From Urechis unicinctus (lineage: Eukaryota; Annelida; Polychaeta; Xenopneusta; Urechidae), in assembly GCA_034190875.2 (NCBI GenBank), contig CM067346.1, positions 38,571,691-38,635,690 on the forward strand: 64,000 nucleotides of DNA. The letters are read 5' to 3'. This document shows, piece by piece, positions 13,901 to 24,835 of the stretch. A program made the position numbers and the translations under genes. The notes under the pieces are model-generated. The model did no database searches. It saw nothing but the letters and a program-made list of their open reading frames with translations, and was not told the origin of the DNA. The stretch's first letter is position 1. Every line of letters begins with the position of its first letter.

Positions 13901-14175
13901 TGGCAGCACATATGTTCTTGTACACCTTCTCATTTACTATATTCTCTCGACCAATGTTAATTCAACCATCACTTATATGCTGTACTTATATACATATATA
14001 TGTGTATATATTCACTCCTTCTGTATCATCTCAAACTGATTCACTGTCTACAATTTGCGAATATACAGCCACCGGCGGCAAGGTTATAACCTGCTGACAT
14101 ATACTATGATCGCATATCACTAATTGGCTTTTATGGTTATTTGGACTGATAATTTTACGAGCCTGGTTCTTTTAT
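13901..14175. other. Spacer between microsatellites, no gene recognised
   Basis: Short AT-rich spacer with a small TATACATATATATG patch near 13.99 kb. Nothing else is visible. Confidence 0.6.
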
Positions 14176-14430
14176 ACATATTTACATACATACATAAATA
14201 CATACATACATACATACATACATACATACATACATACATACATACATACATACATACATACATACATACATACATACATACATACATACATACATACATA
14301 CATACATACATACATACATACATACATACATACATACATACATACATACATACATACATACATACATACATACATACATACATACATACATACATACATA
14401 CATACATACATACATACATACATACATGCA
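14176..14430. repeat. (CATA)n tetranucleotide microsatellite
   Basis: About 250 bp of nearly perfect CATA/TACA units with one early interruption (TAAATACA). The open frames on both strands (Ile-His-Thr-Tyr or Met-Tyr-Val-Cys repeats) are translation artefacts of the tetranucleotide. Degenerate CATA units continue to about 14.48 kb. Confidence 0.98.
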
Positions 14431-14479
14431 TGCATACATAATGGTATATATGCATTTTCATGCTTACATACATGCATTC

Positions 14480-15985
14480 CTACATGCTTATGCAACAATT
14501 GGATGCATAACGAATTATGCAATAACCCATCCATTAATATTATCATAGATTAAGATGTAACACAGTCGCACAGGAGAGTAATTGCTACATGAACCCCATT
14601 TGCAGGATTACTTAATTTTTGCCGCATAGATTGTCTCTATCAAATTTAACTCAAGTTTTCACAGAGATCTCGTACGAATTACCTCACAATATGAAATGGG
14701 GAGCACCCTCATGATACAAAATCATAATTGATAATTATCTTCGGACCTTTGTTTCCAGGTTTATCACAGGTATTCTGGTCGTTACCCCCGGTCGATTACA
14801 ATGAATAGTCCCCACCTGTTGATGAAACTCACCTGTGTCCGATTCTCTACAGCAGTAAAACGACCGCAAGAATAATACATGGGACGTGCGTCCACACAAC
14901 AAATAAATGATGATGTTGCACGACGAGTTGATGATGACCACTCACTGGCATAATGAGGCGGCTTGTTACCATTGCTATTTGCGTTTCCCTTTTCTCTGAC
15001 AGTAATCGTTGTTTTCATTATTGCCTCTGGATCACACGCTGCTGCTATATTGGTTGTGTCATGATCAACGTCAAGGCAAGATTTAGCGACTGCTACAGCC
15101 GACGTGTGCTGTACACAAATGCTTATTCATTATTCATGGTTCTGTGACATACAAAAAAAAAACTCACAGTCACAGCGACCCTACCATCACAAACATACCA
15201 AAATGTCTATCCGCTGTCGTTAACTTGCGGCCAGGCATCGGGTAAGGTTAAACCATATGCTGACCGGGTTTCATATGACACGGATCTAGCCTCTAATTAA
15301 GTTCACTATCCAACTCCGAGAGTAGAGCATATGTATTTTTATGTTCACCCCTGTCACATTGTCGCGGGAGGATAGGCTCTCACAGGTCTTAAATATATAT
15401 ATATATATGTAGCGCTTTCGAACAACTATAACTCATTGAAATACTACAAAACAAACATTATCTGTAAAAGCCAAACACAGAAAGTTCCTACACTGTTCAG
15501 TAGACAGATTTTCAAAACAAAGCAGTTTTGTAGTTAGTCATTTTGTCTTCGGTACTAGCCTGTATCGAGTCATCATTATCTGATTATCACTCCGACTTGG
15601 TGAGAGAGAAATTGTATGTCTTCTCATTTCACAGGCGAGAAGTCGATTATCGACGTTTCGGTTCGTTAATCACATAGAGAAGCAACTAGGATACTACTTT
15701 TTGCATCACCACTTCCGAAGCTAGAGTATAGATTGACATAGCTCTAACTGCTTCATCTGCGAATCGCTAGTTTTATACTAATAAAGAGAAATAGACGATA
15801 CGGTATATCGCTCATAATAAAACGGTGTTCAAGTGTAATTGAGGACATTAATTACGCTTTGCACGAAAGTTCATCGTTCATCTTAAGGTACTTGCGAGAG
15901 TGTCTATTTGGTTGAGGCAGATGGTTATTCGCCAGGAGCTATGAGCCACCAGATAACTGAGAAGTTGAGCTGGGCACTCATTCAT
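14480..15985. other. No gene recognised
   Basis: About 1.5 kb with only short frames. It contains a small (TA)9 run at 15391-15408 and an A9 run near 15153. No protein motif or RNA structure was found. Confidence 0.55.
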
Positions 15986-16072
15986 TCACACACGCACACT
16001 CACTCACTCACTCACTCACTCACTCACTCACTCACTCACTCACTCACTCACTCACTCACCCACTCACTCAGG
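15986..16072. repeat. (CACT)n tetranucleotide microsatellite
   Basis: Roughly 20 units of CACT, preceded by CACACGCA and containing one CACC variant near the right end. Tails of CTCA repeats are known at the 3' ends of some mollusc SINEs. I could not recognise a SINE body upstream, so this is reported only as a microsatellite. Confidence 0.95.
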
Positions 16073-16819
16073 AGGGTATATTACCATCAGAATGTGATGG
16101 ACCCAGTCAATCATGAATATTAATACATGTAGCATGGTAGGTACATTAACATCAAAATATGGTGAACAAATGTGTGTGTGCATGAAATTGTTTAGGCTCG
16201 GAAGGGGTCAGAGCATGTTACTCGTCTGTACTGATTTATTCAAATACTGCAACTGTAAATATGCCAGTAAACTGGACGCACACTTACAAAAAAATATTGC
16301 TTTCACATCATAAACATATTAGGTTGTGATGCGACGGCCAAGAGGACATTTGTCATTTCAGTTCAACATGGAGTGATATGCATGCAAGTGAGCTCGACCC
16401 ATTCCTCCATACTGGTGAGACAATTGGTCTAGAAATGAAAAGGGAAGCATTCATTGACTCCACAGGCGTATTGCCGAAAAAAGACAATTACCATGACCAA
16501 CTCAGCCTCTCCTGATCATCACTGACTTTCTCTTCTTTCCAGGGGAAAAGGTATGACATAGGTGGAATCAGGTACAGTTAAAGAAGTCATTTTCATCAGT
16601 TATTGTATTTATTTTGTAAGCTACCACTTCGTAGTTGACCGAGGCAGATACATCATGCACCTGGTAATATAAACCATAGAATCAGATTTGTATCTGTTAC
16701 CATCTGATCTACAATAAGAATACCTTTCGTCACAAAAGTGCTGCTACTGTCCATTTATTGACCAACTCCGTGTAATCGCACGGCTAGGTCTTATCACGGC
16801 ACATTTTTCCATATTATCA
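16073..16819. other. No gene recognised; precedes the LINE
   Basis: This interval has no clear coding sequence. Any 5' UTR of the LINE that starts at about 16.82 kb would lie in its right part, but no promoter-like feature is visible. Confidence 0.5.
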
Positions 16820-16823
16820 TTTT

Positions 16824-18070
16824 GTGTATTCATTTCTTACACCATATATTCCAATCCCCACTACCATGAACAGCCCTCTATCTATCAACAACCTAGAGCC
16901 CCGCTCTAACAACTCCCTGACTATAACTTCCCCTCAAAATCTCTATTCGTCTTGCTTGTCCTGGCCCAACATCTCAATGGAGGAGTCCTCGGAGAAACAA
17001 CAGCCCCTTGGAAGAAAACGACCCCATGAATCATCTCCCTCACTTCCTCACCAACAACAACAAAAGACACCCCCCCCCCTCTCCCTCTCTCACCCCACCC
17101 CAAACTGTAAAAGTCCATATATTTAGCAATAAACTTAACATAGTCCAAATCATTGTTCAAAAAGAGATCATCAACTTCATTGGTTCAGCTTTGATCAACA
17201 CCAAACAGGTTCTTCTATTACGCTAATAGCTTCAAAATCACAAGCCACCCTTTTGCAAAACACCCAATTCCTTGGAAAAATCCCGGTCCTGAAATAAGCA
17301 GAAAATAAAGGCATCATTCATGGTGTTACTACGATATTGGAAATTCTGACCTTCTTTTAGCACTCAAACAATTTGATGTTATCAATATCCGAAGGCTAGG
17401 AATAACCACCTACACAGAATTAGTTGAACTAACTTTTTCTACCCCTGACCACCCCACCAAAGTACAAATAGGCTTCTCCTTTTACAACGTTAAACTGTAC
17501 ATTCACAACCCCACGGATATGGTAATATTTCCCCTTTCTGCACGAATAACATCTCTTGTCCAAACTGTGGAGAACACAATCACCCCTTTACTCAATGTCA
17601 AACTAAAGAGAACAAATGTTTCGATGGTGATGGTGATCACAGCGCAGCCTATAAAGGGCGACGCACTTACAGTAAAGCTAAATCAATAAATCAAATCATA
17701 TTCACCAGAAACATTTCGAACACCCAAGCAGCATCCTTTGTTCCTCCTACTCCCCACTCTTGTATGCCCTCCCCCTTCCTCATTATCACCCCCTAGCCCC
17801 AAAACACAAACATCCTACCCCATTCATCTAAATCAACCAAACCATCATCGACCCCTCACCCTACTATACCCTCGGTTACTTCCACAACACCTTCCAAAAC
17901 TCAATCTCATTCTACACAACTCTCACCAACTATCAAATTATCGGACTTTGTATACCTCTTCACAGCTATTCTCTCATCTCACCTCTCACCCGACTCCAAT
18001 ATTCTCTCTGCATTTGCCCAAGAACTACTCAATGTCAAACTCCTTCCAGTACCCTTATTCAAGCAATAAA
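16824..18070 (+). pseudogene. LINE ORF1 (gag-like, zinc-knuckle protein), frameshifted
   Basis: ORF1 proteins of Jockey-type LINEs bind the element RNA. A first open piece (16824-17126) begins MYSFLTPYIP and is rich in Ser, Pro and Gln, like the disordered N-terminus of such proteins. After frame changes, a piece near 17.35-17.5 kb reads FDVINIRRLG, then VQIGFSFYNVKLYIHNP, which fits the part before the zinc knuckles. At 17557-17650 the text CPNCGEHNHPFTQC is followed by CFDGDGDHSAAYKGRR, giving one clear CCHC-like knuckle and a second with altered Cys spacing. The C-terminal piece reads LSDFVYLFTAILSS and ends at a TAA near 18069. At least two frameshifts are needed. The family assignment rests on the knuckles and on the position upstream of an endonuclease. 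Confidence 0.8.
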
Positions 18071-18260
18071 CCAACATTCTATCGTAACCAATCAATTACA
18101 GTATTATCTTAATCATCCTCCTTCATAAATCTGATGAATCCCTCTCATCCTCTCATCCTTTCTGATATCATCACTTCTCATCTTTCTTCTCCACTCCAAA
18201 TTCCCCCCTCCATATGACCCAAATAATTCAATTCACTCTTTTAACTCCTCTCATCAATCA

Positions 18261-18985
18261 AATATCACAATATGGTCTTGTAATTGCCGAGGCCTTCAAT
18301 CACAACAACCTGAATTTTCTCATTTCCTCCAAAATTTTTATCCCAAGGCAACAATAATCTGCCGACAAGAAGCTTTTCTTAAATCTATTCACAACCTAAA
18401 AATTCCAAATTATAATATCCTTCGCAATAATAGAACTACAGCAAATCACGGAGGACTAGCTATTCTAAAAGACAAAACATACCGTACAAAATTATTAAAT
18501 TAACTTCTGAAGTAGAACATCAAACCATTCAATTTAATATTTCTAACCAAATCTATCATATCGCAAAAATTTACGGCAATCTCAACTCCCTTGAACCAGA
18601 TCAATACCACCCTTTTCTCAATCTTCCTCAAAATATAACAGTTGGTGACTTTAATGCCCATCACCCCTTTTGCTATCAGCCCCCAGTCCCTTTTTAAAAT
18701 AATCCAAGACAACAATATTACTCTTCTCAACAATAGCTCTCCTACTCACTTCCATAATAACGGTTCAAATATCCTTGGTATAATTATCATTTTTCAAGAC
18801 ATTTTCCATAAACTCTTCTTTAAAAAAAACTTACAATACAATGGTAAGTGATCACTCTACTATCTCAATTACAAATAACCGTTCAATCTAATCCTCCTCC
18901 TCCACACCATCACCAAAATGGATTGTTAAAAAAGAAATTGGTCACTTTTTCAAAAACTCTATAACCAAAAATTACCCCTGAAATT
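18261..18985 (+). pseudogene. LINE ORF2 N-terminal part: APE-type endonuclease, degenerate
   Basis: The endonuclease nicks target DNA to prime reverse transcription. The start of the domain reads NITIWSCNCRGLQS (from 18261). It is followed by CRQEAFLKS, which contains the expected catalytic Glu, and by IPNYNILRNN with a GGLAILK motif. After a stop near 18500, the frame with IYHIAKIYGN leads to TVGDFNAHHPF at about 18638-18670, the Asp/Asn catalytic box. Another frame then gives ITLLNNSSPTHFHNNGSN, and near 18843 VSDHSTI supplies the final SDH motif. A tail reading KWIVKKEIGHFFKNS resembles the linker toward RT. All key boxes are present, but they lie in at least three frames with stops, so the copy is inactive. 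Confidence 0.87.
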
Positions 18986-19014
18986 CTATCAACAAATCCG
19001 CTTACCTCATATAA

Positions 19015-19512
19015 ACTTTTTACAACTCATAAAAATCACTCGTCGGATGGATAAGTTGACTTGGCAAGTCACTTGTCCGACATGACAAATCACTTGTCCC
19101 GGCAAGTGGGTAACCATTGGTGTCGAACCCTGACCCATTCCAATTATTGCATCGAGAGCAATAGCTAACAATGTGTAGCAAAATTTTTCCCCGTCTCAGC
19201 AGCCACATTCACAAAACATTTACGACCCATCAAGCAGCCGAGCGAACAAGTATTTCAAACGGAGCGTACCAAAACAAAGATGGCTCCGAATCTTTGGAAA
19301 ATGTGACGCTGACCAATGAGAGACAATGACTGAAAAGTACCCAAGAGTGACCGAAGAGAGACGGCTTGTGATTGGAGCATCCCAAATCTGGGATGCTGCA
19401 CCAGTTCAAGACGGTACAATATCCTAGACTGTTGGCAAGACTATTGAACATCATAAGTATGTTAGGGGCTAGGGCTAGGGGACCTTGACTACTTTCCTCT
19501 TCACTATGCACA
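19015..19512. mobile_element. About 0.5 kb foreign segment inside the LINE, with ACTTGTCC / GGCAAGT motifs
   Basis: Between the endonuclease linker and the RT palm the LINE reading is lost. The left part (19045-19112) packs GGCAAGT, ACTTGTCC, ACTTGTCC and GGCAAGTG in both orientations within about 65 bp. The same words cluster at 49.9-50.1 kb next to the transposase fragments, so this may be a non-autonomous relative of that DNA transposon. The rest contains a 93-codon minus-strand frame (19511-19230) with no recognised domain. No clean terminal inverted repeats or target-site duplication were found, so a replacement or rearrangement is also possible. Confidence 0.5.
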
Positions 19513-19845
19513 TATAATGGAGTACCTCAAGGTAGTGTACTATCCCCGACTCTCGTTAACATATTTATCGATGACATTCCCACCCCTAGTACTTCTTCTA
19601 TTTATGCCGATGACATTACCATATGGGCTAATGGTAAACTATCATCCAGACTCACCAAATCTTTACAAAACCACCTCTCCTTTTCCACATCAAAATAAAA
19701 TACTGTCCATTTTGGAACTAACAAAAAACATCTTCTCCCCACCTATTCCTAACCATGACTACAAAATATTATGGAATCATCCTCGACAAAGGACTAAACT
19801 GGAGAGACCACATCACAAACACAGTCGCGAAAAAATCACCATCCT
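19513..19845 (+). pseudogene. LINE ORF2 reverse transcriptase fragment (palm with YADD box and following part)
   Basis: Reverse transcriptase copies the element RNA at the nicked target. From about 19517 the text reads NGVPQGSVLSPTLVNIFIDD, the classic LINE box before the active site. It is followed by SSIYADDITIWANGK (YADD at about 19608-19619), which holds the catalytic Asp pair. A later piece in another frame (about 19755-19840) reads KYYGIILDKGLNWRDHI, matching the K-x-L-G-x-x-x-D and W-x-x-H-I text after the palm. The fingers part upstream is missing and a frameshift separates the two pieces, so this is a non-functional remnant. Confidence 0.9.
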
Positions 19846-19905
19846 TATGCGCACACTACAATACCAAGTATGAGTCATTTCTTCTAATCACGTATTCTTC
19901 AGCAA

Positions 19906-22900
19906 AAGACATTTCCTACACCCGCGTCATTCGTGTTGTACGCTTTCAAAGAAACCAATCCAAACCACTTTCACCAACGTCTTTCCACGCTAAACACAGC
20001 ATACTATATTGCATTAGCCTCATGGCCTTCATTTAAGGTGGACTATCGGATGTCGGAGTGCTTAGACCTAATGTTATTACTGCCTATTTCCGCTACGATA
20101 CATATCATGTTTGACAGACAAACGTGTACGACCTTTATCATATATCTCGTCACTACTACCAGATTTGTAACTGGCTCTCAAAATGTACGTGTACGTGAAA
20201 CCGTGTATTTTATAATCACGATGTGTCAACCTATTATCTGTTTTTAGGCATTCAGCATGTAAGCTTATTTAGATTAACCGTTTGCCCGTGTCAAACATGC
20301 CCGTCTTATGACCGTCAAAGTCGCATTTTTTTGTCCAATAACAATTACTTAGATGCAGTTATTTCAACCTTCGACAATTGGCCTGATCTCTCTTTTTAGA
20401 TTTGTCTTCAGCATTCATAAATCATTACCTTCCTCGTAAGATGCAGCGATCGTATCTTCATTACACGTTCGTTAAAAATGCTAAGATCATCCACGATCGC
20501 AATGCGGCACTGAATGATCGATGCAGACCAATAGCACACATATTCATGAAAACTTACACTAGTGCATTCCAGTATTGCAAGCATAAGGTCTTATTTGTTC
20601 CTAGTCAGTTAACAGATTTAATAACTTTTTCTTCCAAATATAACCTCTGGCGTATTCTTTCCAACAAGATCATTATGTTATCTGTTATACAATACACCGA
20701 TACTCCTACTGTCCAGCGTACATGACGCACAGCCGAGGTAACAGACCTGCAAAGCCCACACAATTATGCATTTCGAATGAAGTCAATTCAGGAAATACAA
20801 TCTGACGCTAACTTAAAGTTTCGGTCAAGCTTGACCGTGTTATGGTATGTCATGCACATTTAATGGGCTACGAACTGTGTCCGCCATTTGAAGTAACAAC
20901 GCATTGCACACGTTCACCAATGGGATAGATCGCTCGAATGACGCCCCAACATTAAAAAGATTGGATACATGGATCATGCTTTCCTGTGTCACGTGCGTTG
21001 CATCATATACCCTATACCCTCACAGTCAATTTCGTGGTTAAATATTCCAAATAAAAGCTTGAAATGCATTCTTAATGGACAGTGTGCATTCTCGGGTGGG
21101 AAACAATTCCTTCATACTAGCTGGGTGTCCGGAGCAGTCAATAAATGCTTTATAGCATGGTATTATTGTCGAAAATTAATTTGTCTGAATGCCACATATA
21201 GCATTCTGATAATTAATTGGGACAAGAATCCACCCTTAATGGTTCGCAGAAAAAGCCCACATGTCAGATTGACCCGCTAGATGTCAGCGTTAGTCGGTCT
21301 TGAATCTACAGCATTGTAAAGCGACCTTATCCACAATGTACACAATTGTACTGTAAGACACTAGGAGCTATGGTTCAGCTGGGATTGCTCGTCAGGTCAC
21401 GTTTCTACCCCGCCTCTCCTGTATTATGTATGAAATGGGCAACCTAACCATCTCGGGGTACGCATAGATTGCACACCGTCTTAAGTAAGTTACTAAAACA
21501 GTATCTGTCAACGTCAGGTTCTTATATGTCTTATGATGTCAGACTGAACAGATATCGCTTAAAGTAGCCTTCTGGATATTATTCAACCGTAAGCTTAACT
21601 TCACTTGCTCGGCAATATCATCGAAATTCTTGTCAAAACAGTACCAAACGGAGGATATCTATCGCCAGGAATATTGTGTTTGATACATAGATAAAGCATA
21701 CGTTTATATAGGTTTGCATATTGTACAGAAATCTGAGGTTTTTCTGGTGAATCAGATATATGTTGTGCAATAAAATAGCACCAGCCACAAGGAAAGAAAG
21801 CTAGCGAGGGATCAAGCCTCTTAAAGCCGGTCTCGTCCATTGTGGGTAATGCATCGCCATACATAACCAATTGAAGATGAACGGCGTTAAATTGAATAAA
21901 CAGCAACAACAACAATTGACGAATGCAGGATGTGGCGGGAGATAGGAATGGTGGAGTTAGCGGATGTCAGTCTAAATCGGACGTAATGTTTGCATGCGGT
22001 ACATGCAGAGAACCCACAGCCACCAGCGCTTTGACCACTGTGGTGAAGGGTGCAGATGGTTGCGGGTGAGCTGATATTGTGAAGAGGACGGAAGAGGAGG
22101 GCAAAAACAGCAGGGCAGGTGAAAAATAACACGATGGTCATGGAAGTTGGTGGGGGGTTGTTGTCGATAGAGTTAGGCGGAAGGTTGAGGCGATGAGCGA
22201 GAAGGGGGAGCAAGTAAAGCTGATGCTGTGGGTTGGGACGAACGCCATCGGGCGAGGTGTTATTCAGAATATTCGATTCAGGCGTAGTCATCATACCTTC
22301 AACATGACATATCAAAGAACCACGCCATCTGTGAGCATCTCGCTGCTTTGTCATGGCGTCTCTTAAAATCACAAGGAATTCGCTGATTAATTCAAAGGCG
22401 AAGTTGACGCCTCGACCAATCAGAGAACTCAAGGGGCAAACACAACAAACAAATATGCTTTTGTTGATTTCATGGTAGCGCCACCTGAGGACGGGCATGT
22501 GTTTCACTAATTTGCATACTCACCACATAGCTAGACGGAGGTTTGAATTTTGAGGACAAAGGTTTTGATGAATATTTTAACCCGGCTGGATTGTAATATT
22601 ATGTGAATATTGTAGTCAATTGTTGTTAGCAATCGGCAGGGCACTTATGGGCCAAACAGTCTTGGCCGTCCATCATTATGAAGTCTTGAGTGGCCATAAT
22701 TGTCAAATGTAAATCATTGTTGCCTAGTCAACAACATAATCGCTCCAATGTTTGGAGAGTGAACATAAACCGTGTTTTAATATTACGCAAGATGTATGTA
22801 TTATGTTAGAGAAAAATCATACGCCATTATTCGTTTGGTGTGGATAGTTCTGTGTGTTGGCTCGGATTCACCCCAGCTGCATTTGATGGAACAGTGATGT

Positions 22901-24340
22901 TTATAGCGGTGCAATCGTAATTTATAGTGGGACTATTTGCAGTCTTCTGGGACACGTGGCACTGTACTCTTGTCCTCCTTCGAGTCAATGCTTAAAACCT
23001 CAGTTCAAGATATATGGCACGAAACTTTGGTTAAAGACATAAAGTAATGGCTGGTTTCCCGAGTGAGAGACAGGGAGAATGGATAAACGGCTTGCAAACA
23101 GGAAAGAACATTTTGCCAACAGTGGAGGAGGAGGTATGGGAAATTTTGTGCAACGTGTAACACAGCATCACATATCGATGTTGACCTGTGAGGAGCTGTT
23201 AACAAAACAAATGAGGCAAGTTTATATGAATTCGATGTTATAAAAACTCAAGTGTCTGTTATTTCATAGTGGATCGTAGTACTGACGATTAACAAATGTC
23301 CGTCACGGTGAATAATGAATAATTGATGCCTGTCAGACAGAAGAATCCTGGAACGCGGTATTATCGTCAATAAATCATGGGATGTGATGACGGCTTAGCA
23401 AACCATATGATAACAAACGTTTTATGGAAGAGAGAAAACTGGCATTTCTGCTCCGCATGTAAATACATTTGGTTATTATTTACAAACGAAAGCATAGATC
23501 TCGCTGCCCCATCGGAATGTTTGTATTATTTGGGGGTGGGAAGTAGAGGGTACTCCGTCCAATGTTTCACTAGGAGTATACCACTGTTAACTTCCATTAC
23601 TATCTGTTCATTTGTAGTACATTAAGTCAACTCACAACTGCTTTAGACAGTTTGCTTCTTCATTAAGTAAACGTTCTGTCCAATGACGAATAAGCTTGAA
23701 TAACGGTTCATTTCTAATCTACGATCTACGGCGTGTGTGGTGGCGTTCACTGACCATTAGATGTCACGATCAAAGATCTTATTTTAATAAGATACCTGAC
23801 TTGGACGATTGCGCTGTGAAACTCGTGACCAGCGCGCTGCTTAGTTTTATGGAGACTAAAATGTAAACAAAAGCGCGTGGCTCAATGCTAAAAGATCGAT
23901 CGGCGATGGTATGTTCACAAAAATAACCATGGAAAAGCGCAGGTCGGACGGTTATATACTTATATACTCAGACGTCCCCTGTTTCAGCACCGGTCGGACG
24001 TCTAGACTACCCCTATTTAAATTGAAAAGATTAATCTGAATGCTCTTGCTTTTGTCATTAGTGCGGTCATCTTTGAGATGTAATATAATTTAAAGACATG
24101 CTCATATGATACTTTGATGATGTTTTCCTCTAATGAATGATATTTGGTTGGTCACCAAGACGTACCTCAACCGAATCATTAAGCTGCATTATCGGTTGAT
24201 GGGGTGCCCTGTGCAGACGTATTATGTGGTACTGTTGCATGTTTTCTTGGTCATTTTAATAATAATAAAATAATCCATTATTTTATGAAAAAGCATATAC
24301 TAAAAACATTGATGCGGCATGAATCTATTCATCAGCAACT
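19906..24340. other. No gene recognised
   Basis: About 4.4 kb without recognisable coding sequence. The longest frame is 206 codons on the minus strand (22507-21887). It has no motif, and its first bases (22452-22500) match in reverse a piece at 34.97-35.01 kb of the large repeat (GGCGCTACCA..AAATCAACAAAAGCA), so it is more likely repeat-derived than a gene. A stretch at 19.88-19.93 kb (TATTCTTCAGCAAAAGACATTTC) resembles the minus strand at 41.93-41.99 kb. No RNA genes were seen. Confidence 0.5.

Positions 24341-24835
<495 letters not shown>

Larger units (their letters stand above)
16820..19905 (+). mobile_element. Degenerate Jockey-like non-LTR retrotransposon (LINE)
   Basis: A + strand element with the usual LINE order: an ORF1 with zinc-knuckle motifs, then ORF2 with an APE-type endonuclease, then reverse transcriptase. 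The sense strand is C-rich and G-poor (several C runs), unlike its flanks. Endonuclease motifs appear at 18.3, 18.65 and 18.85 kb, and the RT catalytic box at about 19.61 kb. Many stops and frameshifts make it dead. The interval 19.02-19.51 kb, where the RT fingers should lie, is unrelated sequence, so part of ORF2 is replaced or interrupted. A CCHC-bearing ORF1 plus an APE endonuclease is typical of the Jockey group. The exact clade is an inference, and neither a 3' tail nor target-site duplications could be placed. Confidence 0.88.

Noticed and set aside
13243..13911. Several open frames of 60-80 codons across the TA/CA tracts
   Set aside because: They translate to alternating Tyr-Ile, Val-Cys or His-Thr only. 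This is expected from any uninterrupted dinucleotide repeat and is no sign of a gene. The same applies to frames in the tracts at 24.3, 28.6, 30.4, 33.6, 35.8, 37.3, 39.5, 44.0, 56.2, 59.4, 60.4 and 61.1 kb.
14120..14546. Met-Tyr-Val-Cys and Ile-His-Thr-Tyr repeat proteins of 85-124 codons
   Set aside because: Pure products of the CATA tetranucleotide in all frames and on both strands.
15986..16072. 3' tail of a mollusc-type SINE ending in CTCA repeats
   Set aside because: The sequence upstream (15.7-15.98 kb) shows none of the SINE body words that I would expect, so only a microsatellite is supported.
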